From the NCBI RefSeq assembly GCF_037975245.1, contig NC_092562.1:25884554-25948553 (forward strand): a stretch of DNA of 64,000 bases, in the 5' to 3' direction. The stretch's first letter is position 1. Each line of letters begins with the position of its first letter. This DNA comes from Apostichopus japonicus (lineage: Eukaryota > Echinodermata > Holothuroidea > Aspidochirotida > Stichopodidae). The notes beneath the pieces are model-generated. The model did no database searches. It saw only the letters and a program-made list of their open reading frames with translations, and had not been told where the DNA came from. Positions 61,101-63,996 of the stretch are shown piece after piece. A program made the position numbers and the translations under genes.

Positions 61101-63996
61101 ACTGATACACCAGCCAGTCCAGTTACTGATGGAACAGCAGGATCTACAGTTAGTGGAGCAACACCTGTCTCAGCTGTTTCTACTGATACACCTGCCAGTC
61201 CAGTTACTGATGGAACAGTAGGATCTACAGTAAGTGGTTCAACACCTGTTTCAGCCATGTCTACTGATACACCAGCCAGTCCAGTAACTGATGGTACAGC
61301 GGGATCTTCAGTTAGTGGAGCAACACCTGTCTCAGCTGTATCTACTGATACACCTGCCAGTCCAGTTACTGATGGTACAGTAGGAACTACAGTAAGTGGT
61401 TCAACACCTGTCTCAGCTGTGTCTACTGATACACCAGCCAGTCCAGTTACTGATGGTACAGCAGGATCTTCAGTTAGTGGTTCAACACCTGTCTCAGCTG
61501 TATCTACTGCACCAGCCAGTCCAGTTACTGATGGAACAGCAGGATCTACAGCTAGTGGAGCAACACCTGTCTCAACTGTATCTACTGATACACCAGCCAG
61601 TCCAGTTACTGATGGTACAGAAGGATCTACAGTTAGTGGTTCAACACCTGTCTCAGCTGTGTCTACTGATACAACAGCCAATCCAGTTACTGATGGTACT
61701 ACTACTTCAGGTATTTGAATTTTAATCCTTCATCTCTTTTTTTGTAATAACAAATTTAGTAATAGTATATTAAGATTTAAAACATATTGTTTGGGCTTTT
61801 ATTACAAGAAACCATTTTTGATGTCAATAGTTTCTATAAGTTATTGTTAATTATCCTTCTGTTATTGTATATGTTAATATTTATGCTGTTTTTTTGTTAA
61901 CCAAACTGCCTGTAAGATCTTCGATATTGTTCGGCAATAGAACACTTGCCGGTAACACTAGAAACATTTGTCTTATTTCTTAATCACCTTTATTACAGCC
62001 TATCGTTGCTACACTTGCCTGGGAGAGGAACAGTGTTCTGGCGATAATGTCCCTTTCCAGATTTGTAATGCAAACGAAATTTGCATCACAAGAAATATTA
62101 CAGCAACCTTTGGCTTGGGTATGTTTTTATGCAATTCTTGCCTGTATTACTAACAGTGATTTCACTAACATTTACCCACAGAATATCATGTTTATTAATG
62201 CTTATGATAGTGAACCATTACACCCTAGCAGAACAGCGAAATTGTGGGATAGGTGATGCTCATCAGCCAGCCACTAAACTTTGTCCTCGCAGCTATAGAA
62301 TTGCTTAAGACAACATTGATTACTTTGAGCTAACAGTAACAGCAAAACAGACATTTTATGGTCTCATTCAAGCACATTAACCATTTCAAAGCAAAATCAT
62401 GAATGGACAAGCTAATTGGAAAGTCATGAATTCTGAAAGAGGTAGAAAAATGATCAATAATAAGCCAAATTTCTGTTGCAATGTCTTCCCAGCAGATCTT
62501 GATGCATTTGTTAAACCTTTGTAAGGATCAAGCCTTCTAAATCTGATACTGATAACGCCCAACTAGCTCTGAGGCAGCTAATATTTACACTCTTTTCAAA
62601 AATGGTATTCAAAGAAAATTGAGGTCATTCCCTTCTTGTGGTTCTACACTATTATGCACTACTACATGTCCGCTGATAGCTCACACTGTCGATGTGTGAT
62701 TACTTGGTTGTCAGATTCTCCTGTTCTTCATCAGTCCAGAATAATGAAATTGTCGATGCTTGCTTTTTCACATTCGAAAGGTTCCTTCACTGTCTCGAGC
62801 GACGATGTCTTTCGGGGATGCTTCAACAAGAATCTTGTATCTCCAGAGACGGTTTGTTTGGCTGGTCGTGATTACTTTGACCTTGCATCGTCCATTCCCA
62901 CCAGTTTGGAGTTACTGGAGGTAGAGGGCACTGTTTGCTTTTGTCGGACAGACCTCTGCAATAGCGAGATCCTCCTTCAAGAGAAAGAAGGTGAGATCAG
63001 CTGAAGTGTGCTGTTGCAGGCAAAGTCATTCTAATGATAATCAATTCATTGCTTGCATTTCGTGCAAAGTCACATGATGAAATAAGAAATGAATCCTGCT
63101 TTTGGAAGGCACTTACCAAACCAGAGGAAAAAGGGGGCACATGGATTCATTTATGACACATATAAGCTTGTTAATTGCTCTTTCTTTCTTCAAACATTTT
63201 GCTCATTTTTTTGTATGTTAACGTAGACATTACATTCAAGATGAGAAAAGCTAGAAAATCACCCATTTATATTGTTTGAAGCCATCAAATTTAAATGTTT
63301 ACAGTAGTTACAGTGTCAAAATATAGCTGTACATTTCAGGGCACAGCTGTTCATGCCAAACCCTTATTGTCCTATTTGGACAAATTTCTAAGTATCAGGA
63401 CATTAGGACACATCCATTTCATGACAACACAGATACAACTGTCCATGTTCAGAAATGATTGTCCGAATTGGGACTTAGTATTCCCCATTCCCCGACCACC
63501 CCCCCCCCCTCAGCGGACACTTGATTAACGAGTTACAGTCATCACAGGTCATTTTGTGAAGTGATGTTTGCCCTGTCCAGAAAATGTATTCAAATGGTTG
63601 GACATATGATTATATAATCAACTATGGAACATAATTGATGTCAGTGGCAAGTGGTCGTGGGAAAGAGTGAACAAGGTTCTTACGAAAGGAGGAAACATTC
63701 ATAATATTAATACGGACCACAATAAGAGACTGTACGCTGCGTGTGGTATTAGTATGAGTGTAATACTGATGTGGGGATAAGCAAATGTTATTTTTTTGTT
63801 AAACTCAACTACTGCTAATTAGAAAAGTTTTGTTTTTATCCTTCTTTAATTAAAACTGAAATTTCAGTCACAACTCCTGTTCCAACTACGACTACTTTGA
63901 GGACAACGACTCCTCAGACCACAACGGTGGTCACTACAGCTGCAACAACAACAGTGGCCTCGACTACTGTCACTACAAGACCACCCACTACTCAAG
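10694..63996 (+). CDS. Giant secreted/surface glycoprotein gene: signal peptide, 4 EGF, 11 x (Ly6/uPAR + mucin repeat); spans introns
   Basis: This entry is the whole span of the gene; exons are listed separately. The 39 exons give 17,476 coding nt (about 5,825 residues), and the last visible exon ends in a donor, so the C terminus lies outside. Order: signal peptide, four EGF-like domains, one Thr/Ser/Pro linker, then eleven modules of Ly6/uPAR domain plus mucin-like repeat exon. Every junction is phase 1. Each Ly6 domain has the family's ten cysteines (twelve in the first), ends in CFC-x2-DLCN, and is split after a conserved N-x-T sequon. The mucin repeats are 41-49% Ser+Thr and lack Cys, Lys and aromatics, as expected for O-glycosylated stalks. 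The product should enter the secretory pathway; whether it is anchored cannot be seen. I know of no named gene with this architecture. The linkage of exon 1 across about 14 kb is inferred from phase and position; everything from 24.9 kb on is firm. Confidence 0.85.
11911..12170. repeat. Unclassified interspersed repeat with (AAT)n end
   Basis: Begins with an (AAT)n-like run, then a segment around TTCTTATATAGCGCAACA, GCGCTGTACAAAAGAG and CATCTCCACAGACACGAC. This block layout resembles a common aquatic-invertebrate repeat with a trinucleotide tail, reading from the minus strand. I recognise it by pattern only; no second copy is in the window. Confidence 0.5.
12349..12448. repeat. (TA)n microsatellite
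   Basis: About 100 bp of TA interrupted once by AAA near 12430, preceded by TGTATGTAAT-type words. Confidence 0.95.
14151..14229. repeat. 20-bp minisatellite, four copies
   Basis: The unit TGTCCCCATATGTGGGTCAG starts at 14151, 14171, 14191 and 14211, with single changes in the last two copies. Each unit contains a small inverted repeat (CCCCATATGTGGG). Confidence 0.9.
15781..15996 (-). mobile_element. tRNA-containing interspersed element, copy 2
   Basis: Reverse complement of the element at 9471-9706, and like it bordered by TA: a short TA run at 15761-15780 touches one end and the large array at 16087 lies about 90 bp beyond the other. Relative to copy 1 it lacks most of the anticodon-arm segment but keeps both promoter boxes (GGTTCGAATCC and TAGCCTAGTGG on the minus strand). 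Confidence 0.75.
16087..16162. repeat. (TA)n microsatellite
   Basis: About 76 bp of TA with one CATATA interruption, followed directly by a G-run. Confidence 0.95.
16205..16680. repeat. 158-bp tandem repeat, about three copies
   Basis: The anchor GTTGACAATTGACT occurs at 16221, 16379 and 16537, an exact 158-base spacing. Copies share CATGTTTCATTTCAAATACT and CCAAGTTTGG blocks with scattered substitutions. The third copy decays at its end. Confidence 0.9.
16733..16820. repeat. Short tandem repeat of about 29 bp, three copies
   Basis: TCGATAAGGACTAAACGT followed by AAAGTAACATG is repeated twice nearly exactly, with a third diverged copy (ACTAGACGTGAAGTG). GTCCTTATCGACA-like words also occur at the end of each 158-bp unit just upstream, in reverse orientation. 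Confidence 0.8.
17375..17665. mobile_element. Probable MITE (hAT-like)
   Basis: Starts TGCAGGCGCGAAGCG and ends CGCTACGTGCCTGGT, with imperfect inverted ends. It is flanked by GCATCAGAC (17366-17374) and GTATCAGAC (17666-17674), a duplication of 8-9 bp with one mismatch. It contains an interior hairpin-forming GCGTAGCACCACCATG segment similar to one in the element at 19291. No coding sequence. Confidence 0.5.
19211..20035. mobile_element. Foldback element with long inverted arms
   Basis: GCTTACCTGTCTCCTCACAA at the left end and its complement TTGTGAGGAGACAGGTAAGC at the right end bound the element. The arms also share AGCGCTAACACGCTCCGAA, then (19660-19770 against 19855-19975) segments including GACCAGACCATCAGGTGCC. 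The loop is about 85 bp. The left arm is interrupted by a second element (19291-19653). No transposase is visible. Confidence 0.8.
19291..19653. mobile_element. MITE nested in the left arm of the foldback element
   Basis: Left end CAGGGGCGTCGGAAGC, right end GGCTCCGACGCCCCTG, clear terminal inverted repeats. GCTT flanks both sides (19287-19290 and 19654-19657), a likely 4-bp target duplication. The right foldback arm shows the uninterrupted sequence. It contains a near-perfect palindrome around CGCTACGCGCCACCATGG at about 19384-19414. Confidence 0.75.
24927..25046 (+). CDS. Exon 2: EGF-like domain 1
   Basis: Acceptor TTCTCAG, donor GTTTGT, phase 1 on both sides. It encodes [18 protein letters not shown], then [17 protein letters not shown]: six cysteines in the EGF order with the PC-x-NG-x-C and CPPGF-x-G-x-NC hallmarks. 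It is slightly longer than the next three because of an insert between the third and fourth cysteine. Confidence 0.92.
25047..25833 (+). other. Intron 2, nothing recognised
   Basis: AT-rich intron with a G-rich tract near 25315-25360. No exon or element was identified. Confidence 0.5.
25834..25947 (+). CDS. Exon 3: calcium-binding EGF-like domain 2
   Basis: Encodes [16 protein letters not shown], then [15 protein letters not shown]. The D-x-D/N-E start (IDEC) is the calcium-binding EGF signature, here present only in this domain of the four. Donor GTAACT, phase 1 both sides. Confidence 0.93.
25948..27084 (+). other. Intron 3, nothing recognised
   Basis: About 1.1 kb with no supported exon or repeat boundary. 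Confidence 0.5.
27085..27198 (+). CDS. Exon 4: EGF-like domain 3
   Basis: Acceptor CATGAAG, donor GTGAGT. Encodes [20 protein letters not shown] and [16 protein letters not shown]. All six EGF cysteines are present. It begins END instead of a full calcium-binding D-x-D-E. Confidence 0.93.
27199..28469 (+). other. Intron 4 with AT-rich/(ATT)n tract
   Basis: A very AT-rich block at about 27920-28085 includes a (TTA)n run near 27985-28006. A G-run lies near 27385. No exon recognised. Confidence 0.6.
28470..28583 (+). CDS. Exon 5: EGF-like domain 4
   Basis: Acceptor GTAAACAG, donor GTAAGA. Encodes [16 protein letters not shown], then [16 protein letters not shown]. The usual Gly before the sixth cysteine is replaced by Pro, so it is the least canonical of the four, but all six cysteines remain. 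Confidence 0.92.
28584..30608 (+). other. Intron 5, nothing recognised
   Basis: About 2 kb. No exon, no clear element ends. Confidence 0.5.
30609..30737 (+). CDS. Exon 6: Thr/Ser/Pro-rich linker
   Basis: Begins [13 protein letters not shown] and continues with a Thr/Ser-rich stretch ending LATTPGT. Unlike the later mucin exons it is short and has no internal repeat. Phase 1 both sides. It separates the EGF block from the first Ly6 domain. Confidence 0.82.
30738..31189 (+). other. Intron 6, nothing recognised
   Basis: About 450 bp, AT-rich, no feature identified. Confidence 0.5.
31190..31309 (+). CDS. Exon 7: Ly6/uPAR domain 1, N-terminal half
   Basis: Encodes [16 protein letters not shown], then [17 protein letters not shown]. 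The C-Y-x-C start and five cysteines match the first half of a three-finger domain. The sequon is NIT. Donor GTATCT. Confidence 0.88.
31310..31956 (+). other. Intron splitting Ly6 domain 1
   Basis: About 650 bp, no recognisable element. Its position inside the domain is the same in all eleven modules. Confidence 0.6.
31957..32157 (+). CDS. Exon 8: Ly6/uPAR domain 1, C-terminal half, with extra cysteines
   Basis: Encodes [18 protein letters not shown], then [18 protein letters not shown], and closes with [11 protein letters not shown]. It lacks the RGCF-P motif of later modules and has two additional cysteines (DSC and PLC), which could form one extra disulfide on a finger. It is the most divergent C half. 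Confidence 0.88.
32158..32562 (+). other. Intron between Ly6 domain 1 and mucin exon 1
   Basis: About 400 bp, nothing recognised. Confidence 0.5.
32563..33807 (+). CDS. Exon 9: mucin-like exon 1 (30-residue repeats)
   Basis: After a short leader, a 90-bp unit is repeated with starts every 90 bases from 32611 to 33781 (13 full units and a partial). Core: [18 protein letters not shown] and [12 protein letters not shown]; 13 of 30 residues are Ser or Thr. The exon appears to end inside the last unit, at TCCA then GTGAGT, which keeps phase 1. Variants (STAS/SNES, SQQT/SQHT, VVSS/VVAS/VVVS) are shuffled among units, a sign of exchange within the array. Confidence 0.88.
33808..34278 (+). other. 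Intron between mucin exon 1 and Ly6 domain 2
   Basis: Its start (TTATTTAAAGTTAAATGTT) matches a stretch that lies about 50 bases inside the corresponding introns after mucin exons 2 and 3, showing that the donor site has moved between modules. Confidence 0.65.
34279..34401 (+). CDS. Exon 10: Ly6/uPAR domain 2, N-terminal half
   Basis: Encodes [17 protein letters not shown], then [17 protein letters not shown]. Five cysteines and the sequon NLT. The peptide is identical in domains 3 and 4. Confidence 0.92.
34402..34785 (+). other. Intron splitting Ly6 domain 2 (short form)
   Basis: At 384 bp it is far shorter than the same intron in modules 3 and 4 (949 and 1,052 bp), which carry a CCAGTCAGTGCCTGG minisatellite that is absent here. 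Confidence 0.75.
34786..34995 (+). CDS. Exon 11: Ly6/uPAR domain 2, C-terminal half
   Basis: Encodes [31 protein letters not shown] and [14 protein letters not shown]. Five cysteines complete a ten-cysteine domain. It differs from domains 3 and 4 only at EIT (EII there) and RSC (RGC there). Confidence 0.92.
34996..35333 (+). other. Intron between Ly6 domain 2 and mucin exon 2
   Basis: About 340 bp, closely similar to 38052-38394 and 41961-42301, the equivalent introns of modules 3 and 4. Confidence 0.75.
35334..36404 (+). CDS. Exon 12: mucin-like exon 2 (41-residue repeats)
   Basis: Opens [15 protein letters not shown], then about seven copies of a 123-bp unit ([20 protein letters not shown], then two QAST/TTAST-type blocks); 20 of 41 residues are Ser or Thr. 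The 3' end switches to the 30-residue type ([18 protein letters not shown]) and closes with a unique tail ending TTRESD. Donor GTAGGT. The exon is therefore a chimera of two repeat families. Confidence 0.88.
36405..36769 (+). other. Intron between mucin exon 2 and Ly6 domain 3
   Basis: Contains an unused GTGTGAGT near 36450, the counterpart of the donor used after mucin exon 1. Confidence 0.6.
36770..36892 (+). CDS. Exon 13: Ly6/uPAR domain 3, N-terminal half
   Basis: Same peptide as exon 10, with nearly identical codons (a CACTTT to CACGTT change near the end is among the few differences). Confidence 0.92.
36893..37841 (+). other. Intron splitting Ly6 domain 3, with minisatellite
   Basis: At 37120-37440 a unit around AATGACTCCAGTCAGTGCCT is repeated with irregular spacing of roughly 50-80 bp. 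The rest matches the equivalent intron of module 4. Confidence 0.8.
37842..38051 (+). CDS. Exon 14: Ly6/uPAR domain 3, C-terminal half
   Basis: Carries [14 protein letters not shown] and the [13 protein letters not shown] terminus. Same peptide as exon 17. Confidence 0.92.
38052..38394 (+). other. Intron between Ly6 domain 3 and mucin exon 3
   Basis: Near-copy of 34996-35333, with small substitutions. Confidence 0.7.
38395..40203 (+). CDS. Exon 15: mucin-like exon 3 (41-residue repeats, longest of its type)
   Basis: About thirteen 123-bp units, versus about seven in mucin exon 2. It has the same leader ([10 protein letters not shown]) and the same hybrid 3' end with one 30-residue-type unit. 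A variant unit with [16 protein letters not shown] recurs at two places in this array (near 39130 and 39630) and once in mucin exon 2, so a block of several units has been copied. Confidence 0.88.
40204..40575 (+). other. Intron between mucin exon 3 and Ly6 domain 4
   Basis: Counterpart of 36405-36769, with the unused GTGTGAGT at about 40249. Confidence 0.65.
40576..40698 (+). CDS. Exon 16: Ly6/uPAR domain 4, N-terminal half
   Basis: Third copy of the [11 protein letters not shown] peptide, with only silent changes (ACAACC to ACGACC) relative to exons 10 and 13. Confidence 0.92.
40699..41750 (+). other. Intron splitting Ly6 domain 4, expanded minisatellite
   Basis: From about 40920 to 41345 the unit (GTTGCAATGACTCCAGTC, then GATTGTAAGTTAATATGCA) is repeated at 53-95 bp spacing, with 65 bp between the last two. 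It is the longest version of this intron. Confidence 0.85.
41751..41960 (+). CDS. Exon 17: Ly6/uPAR domain 4, C-terminal half
   Basis: Peptide the same as exon 14. Silent changes include ACGGTG to ACAGTG and CTCGGA to CTTGGA. Confidence 0.92.
41961..42301 (+). other. Intron between Ly6 domain 4 and mucin exon 4
   Basis: Near-copy of the module 2 and 3 counterparts. The acceptor is AATTTTAG instead of AATATTAG. Confidence 0.7.
42302..43246 (+). CDS. Exon 18: mucin-like exon 4, junction exon (41-residue repeats, foreign 3' end)
   Basis: Leader and about seven units are of the 41-residue type, but the 3' end reads [14 protein letters not shown], the ending used by the 27-residue-type exons 5-9 ([13 protein letters not shown]). 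It lacks the 30-residue-type tail of mucin exons 2 and 3. It is thus the boundary between the two module clusters and looks like a recombination joint. Confidence 0.88.
43247..43573 (+). other. Intron between mucin exon 4 and Ly6 domain 5
   Basis: About 330 bp, no feature recognised. Confidence 0.5.
43574..43693 (+). CDS. Exon 19: Ly6/uPAR domain 5, N-terminal half
   Basis: Encodes [19 protein letters not shown], then [20 protein letters not shown]. First of the second Ly6 subtype (CYIC-DQESC). Sequon NVT. Confidence 0.92.
43694..44224 (+). other. Intron splitting Ly6 domain 5
   Basis: Ends AGAGTCCTTTT then TTTTTGTCTTACGAAG, related to the equivalent introns of modules 6-10 but clearly diverged. 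Confidence 0.6.
44225..44434 (+). CDS. Exon 20: Ly6/uPAR domain 5, C-terminal half
   Basis: Encodes [32 protein letters not shown] and [17 protein letters not shown]. It has PGR where domains 6-10 have the extra sequon NGS. Donor GTAAGT preceded by CCAT, so the split codon gives Ser instead of Ala at the next junction. Confidence 0.92.
44435..44968 (+). other. Intron between Ly6 domain 5 and mucin exon 5
   Basis: Contains a short tandem duplication of a segment with ATTGAAATAAACAA (about 44465 and 44505), also seen after domain 6. Confidence 0.7.
44969..46837 (+). CDS. Exon 21: mucin-like exon 5 (27-residue repeats)
   Basis: Leader [20 protein letters not shown], then about 21 units of 81 bp. 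Core: [19 protein letters not shown], then TAGSTVSG; 11 of 27 residues are Ser or Thr. Ends [15 protein letters not shown], donor GTATTT. Unit variants (TGG for TDG, GSTPVS, TDV) are intermixed. Confidence 0.88.
46838..47309 (+). other. Intron between mucin exon 5 and Ly6 domain 6
   Basis: Carries a 21-bp tandem duplication (ATGATTTGTATAGAGTTTT near 46925 and 46946). The remainder is shared with modules 6-9. Confidence 0.7.
47310..47429 (+). CDS. Exon 22: Ly6/uPAR domain 6, N-terminal half
   Basis: [16 protein letters not shown] with TATSSI at the end. Intermediate between domain 5 (Phe after CYIC retained) and domains 7-10 (Ser at that place). Confidence 0.92.
47430..47915 (+). other. Intron splitting Ly6 domain 6
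   Basis: Alignable throughout with modules 7-10 but with numerous substitutions, so this module is older than the 7-10 block. Confidence 0.7.
47916..48125 (+). CDS. Exon 23: Ly6/uPAR domain 6, C-terminal half
   Basis: [18 protein letters not shown], then [13 protein letters not shown] and [18 protein letters not shown]. It is the first domain with the second N-glycosylation sequon (NGS) and keeps the Ile of domain 5 after DLCN. Confidence 0.92.
48126..48723 (+). other. Intron between Ly6 domain 6 and mucin exon 6
   Basis: About 600 bp, the longest of this intron set, with an insert near 48280-48340 (CAACTGCAGGGCTTTTCTGA) not seen in the other modules. Confidence 0.65.
48724..49701 (+). CDS. 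Exon 24: mucin-like exon 6 (27-residue repeats)
   Basis: Ten 81-bp units. The leader differs by [14 protein letters not shown]. Private changes include AIPVTD, a unit starting ATAVSA and SSDTPAS. The closing unit has GTVGSTVSG, shared with mucin exons 7-9. Confidence 0.88.
49702..50097 (+). other. Intron between mucin exon 6 and Ly6 domain 7
   Basis: Almost identical to 52397-52793, 55174-55570 and 57950-58346. Confidence 0.8.
50098..50217 (+). CDS. Exon 25: Ly6/uPAR domain 7, N-terminal half
   Basis: [16 protein letters not shown]. The Ser after the third cysteine is a private change; domains 8-10 have Thr. Ends NVTATYLI. Confidence 0.92.
50218..50704 (+). other. Intron splitting Ly6 domain 7
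   Basis: 487 bp, same length as in modules 8, 9 and 10 and near-identical to them. Confidence 0.8.
50705..50914 (+). CDS. Exon 26: Ly6/uPAR domain 7, C-terminal half
   Basis: [18 protein letters not shown] through [18 protein letters not shown]. The peptide is unchanged in domains 8, 9 and 10. Confidence 0.92.
50915..51418 (+). other. Intron between Ly6 domain 7 and mucin exon 7
   Basis: 504 bp, the same length as 53611-54114 and 59164-59667; the copy at 56388-56890 is one A shorter. Near-identical sequence. Confidence 0.8.
51419..52396 (+). CDS. Exon 27: mucin-like exon 7 (27-residue repeats, 10 units)
   Basis: Leader ends [10 protein letters not shown]. Distinctive units are second ATSFSA, third STPVSA, eighth ATSVSA and ninth SLVTDG. 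These landmarks recur in exons 8 and 9 and allow the arrays to be aligned unit by unit. Confidence 0.88.
52397..52793 (+). other. Intron between mucin exon 7 and Ly6 domain 8
   Basis: 397 bp, the same length as the following two counterparts. Confidence 0.8.
52794..52913 (+). CDS. Exon 28: Ly6/uPAR domain 8, N-terminal half
   Basis: [16 protein letters not shown] to NVTATYLI. Same peptide as domains 9 and 10. Confidence 0.92.
52914..53400 (+). other. Intron splitting Ly6 domain 8
   Basis: 487 bp. Differs from the module 7 copy at isolated bases (for example ATCGCACTTT versus ATGGCACTTT). Confidence 0.8.
53401..53610 (+). CDS. Exon 29: Ly6/uPAR domain 8, C-terminal half
   Basis: No differences from exon 26 were noticed at the DNA level. 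Confidence 0.92.
53611..54114 (+). other. Intron between Ly6 domain 8 and mucin exon 8
   Basis: One of four near-identical copies. It carries AAATGGTAGATG where the others have AAATTGTAGATG. Confidence 0.8.
54115..55173 (+). CDS. Exon 30: mucin-like exon 8 (27-residue repeats, 11 units)
   Basis: Same landmarks as exon 27 plus one extra STPVSA unit after ATSVSA, giving exactly 81 bp more. The third unit has changed to SIPVSA. Confidence 0.88.
55174..55570 (+). other. Intron between mucin exon 8 and Ly6 domain 9
   Basis: 397 bp. Differs at single bases, such as AACAGCATAGAC versus AACAGTATAGAC. Confidence 0.8.
55571..55690 (+). CDS. Exon 31: Ly6/uPAR domain 9, N-terminal half
   Basis: Same peptide as exon 28; no nucleotide difference was noticed. 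Confidence 0.92.
55691..56177 (+). other. Intron splitting Ly6 domain 9
   Basis: 487 bp, with the private change TTTTGATCTTCGGG (TTTTGGTCTTCGGG elsewhere). Confidence 0.8.
56178..56387 (+). CDS. Exon 32: Ly6/uPAR domain 9, C-terminal half
   Basis: Same peptide as exons 26 and 29. Confidence 0.92.
56388..56890 (+). other. Intron between Ly6 domain 9 and mucin exon 9
   Basis: One base shorter than its counterparts because of an A-run near 56418, which explains the 2,776 versus 2,777 bp module length. Confidence 0.8.
56891..57949 (+). CDS. Exon 33: mucin-like exon 9 (27-residue repeats, 11 units)
   Basis: Same length as mucin exon 8 but not the same order: one middle ATPVSA unit is missing and one is added after SLVTDG. 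The third unit shares the SIPVSA change of exon 8, and the second unit has the private DGRAGS. Equal length hides an internal loss plus gain. Confidence 0.88.
57950..58346 (+). other. Intron between mucin exon 9 and Ly6 domain 10
   Basis: 397 bp, near-identical to its module 7 and 8 counterparts. Confidence 0.8.
58347..58466 (+). CDS. Exon 34: Ly6/uPAR domain 10, N-terminal half
   Basis: Same peptide as exons 28 and 31. Confidence 0.92.
58467..58953 (+). other. Intron splitting Ly6 domain 10
   Basis: 487 bp, matching modules 7-9. Confidence 0.8.
58954..59163 (+). CDS. Exon 35: Ly6/uPAR domain 10, C-terminal half
   Basis: Same peptide as exons 26, 29 and 32, with one silent change (TTCGAC to TTTGAC). 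Confidence 0.92.
59164..59667 (+). other. Intron between Ly6 domain 10 and mucin exon 10
   Basis: Last copy of this intron in the block; a few private changes (GGTAAAATT, ATTGCTATT). Confidence 0.8.
59668..61710 (+). CDS. Exon 36: mucin-like exon 10 (27-residue repeats, longest array)
   Basis: About 24 units. Its leader matches exons 27, 30 and 33, but the array is independently expanded with long runs of identical units (about 59920-60440) and a run of VTPVSA variants (60660-60920). Near the 3' end, units degrade (STAPAS with a codon deleted, [13 protein letters not shown]). It ends TTTSG at donor GTATTT, without the [11 protein letters not shown] ending of the other 27-residue exons. The 3' boundary is therefore an older or different junction. 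Confidence 0.88.
61711..61998 (+). other. Intron between mucin exon 10 and Ly6 domain 11
   Basis: About 290 bp and unrelated in sequence to the introns at this position in modules 6-10. Confidence 0.6.
61999..62118 (+). CDS. Exon 37: Ly6/uPAR domain 11, N-terminal half
   Basis: [20 protein letters not shown], then [18 protein letters not shown]. Five cysteines, sequon NIT. Its DNVPF resembles the ENVPF of domains 2-4 more than domains 5-10. Confidence 0.9.
62119..62780 (+). other. Intron splitting Ly6 domain 11
   Basis: About 660 bp, no recognised element. Confidence 0.55.
62781..62990 (+). CDS. Exon 38: Ly6/uPAR domain 11, C-terminal half
   Basis: [33 protein letters not shown] and [14 protein letters not shown]. 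It keeps the DVFRGCF and CFC-x2-DLCN landmarks but is otherwise well diverged. Donor GTGAGA. Confidence 0.9.
62991..63867 (+). other. Intron between Ly6 domain 11 and mucin exon 11
   Basis: About 880 bp, with a C-tract near 63500. No feature assigned. Confidence 0.5.
63868..63996 (+). CDS. Exon 39: mucin-like exon 11, short and non-repetitive
   Basis: 43 residues, mostly Thr with Val, Ala and Pro ([17 protein letters not shown], ends RPPTTQ). It has none of the three tandem repeat types. A GTAA donor at 63997 shows the gene continues outside the window in phase 1. Confidence 0.82.

Noticed and set aside
32563-61710. CRISPR-like or satellite array
   Set aside because: The repeats are in frame, bounded by splice sites, Thr/Ser-coding, and lie in a eukaryotic gene; there is no repeat-spacer structure.
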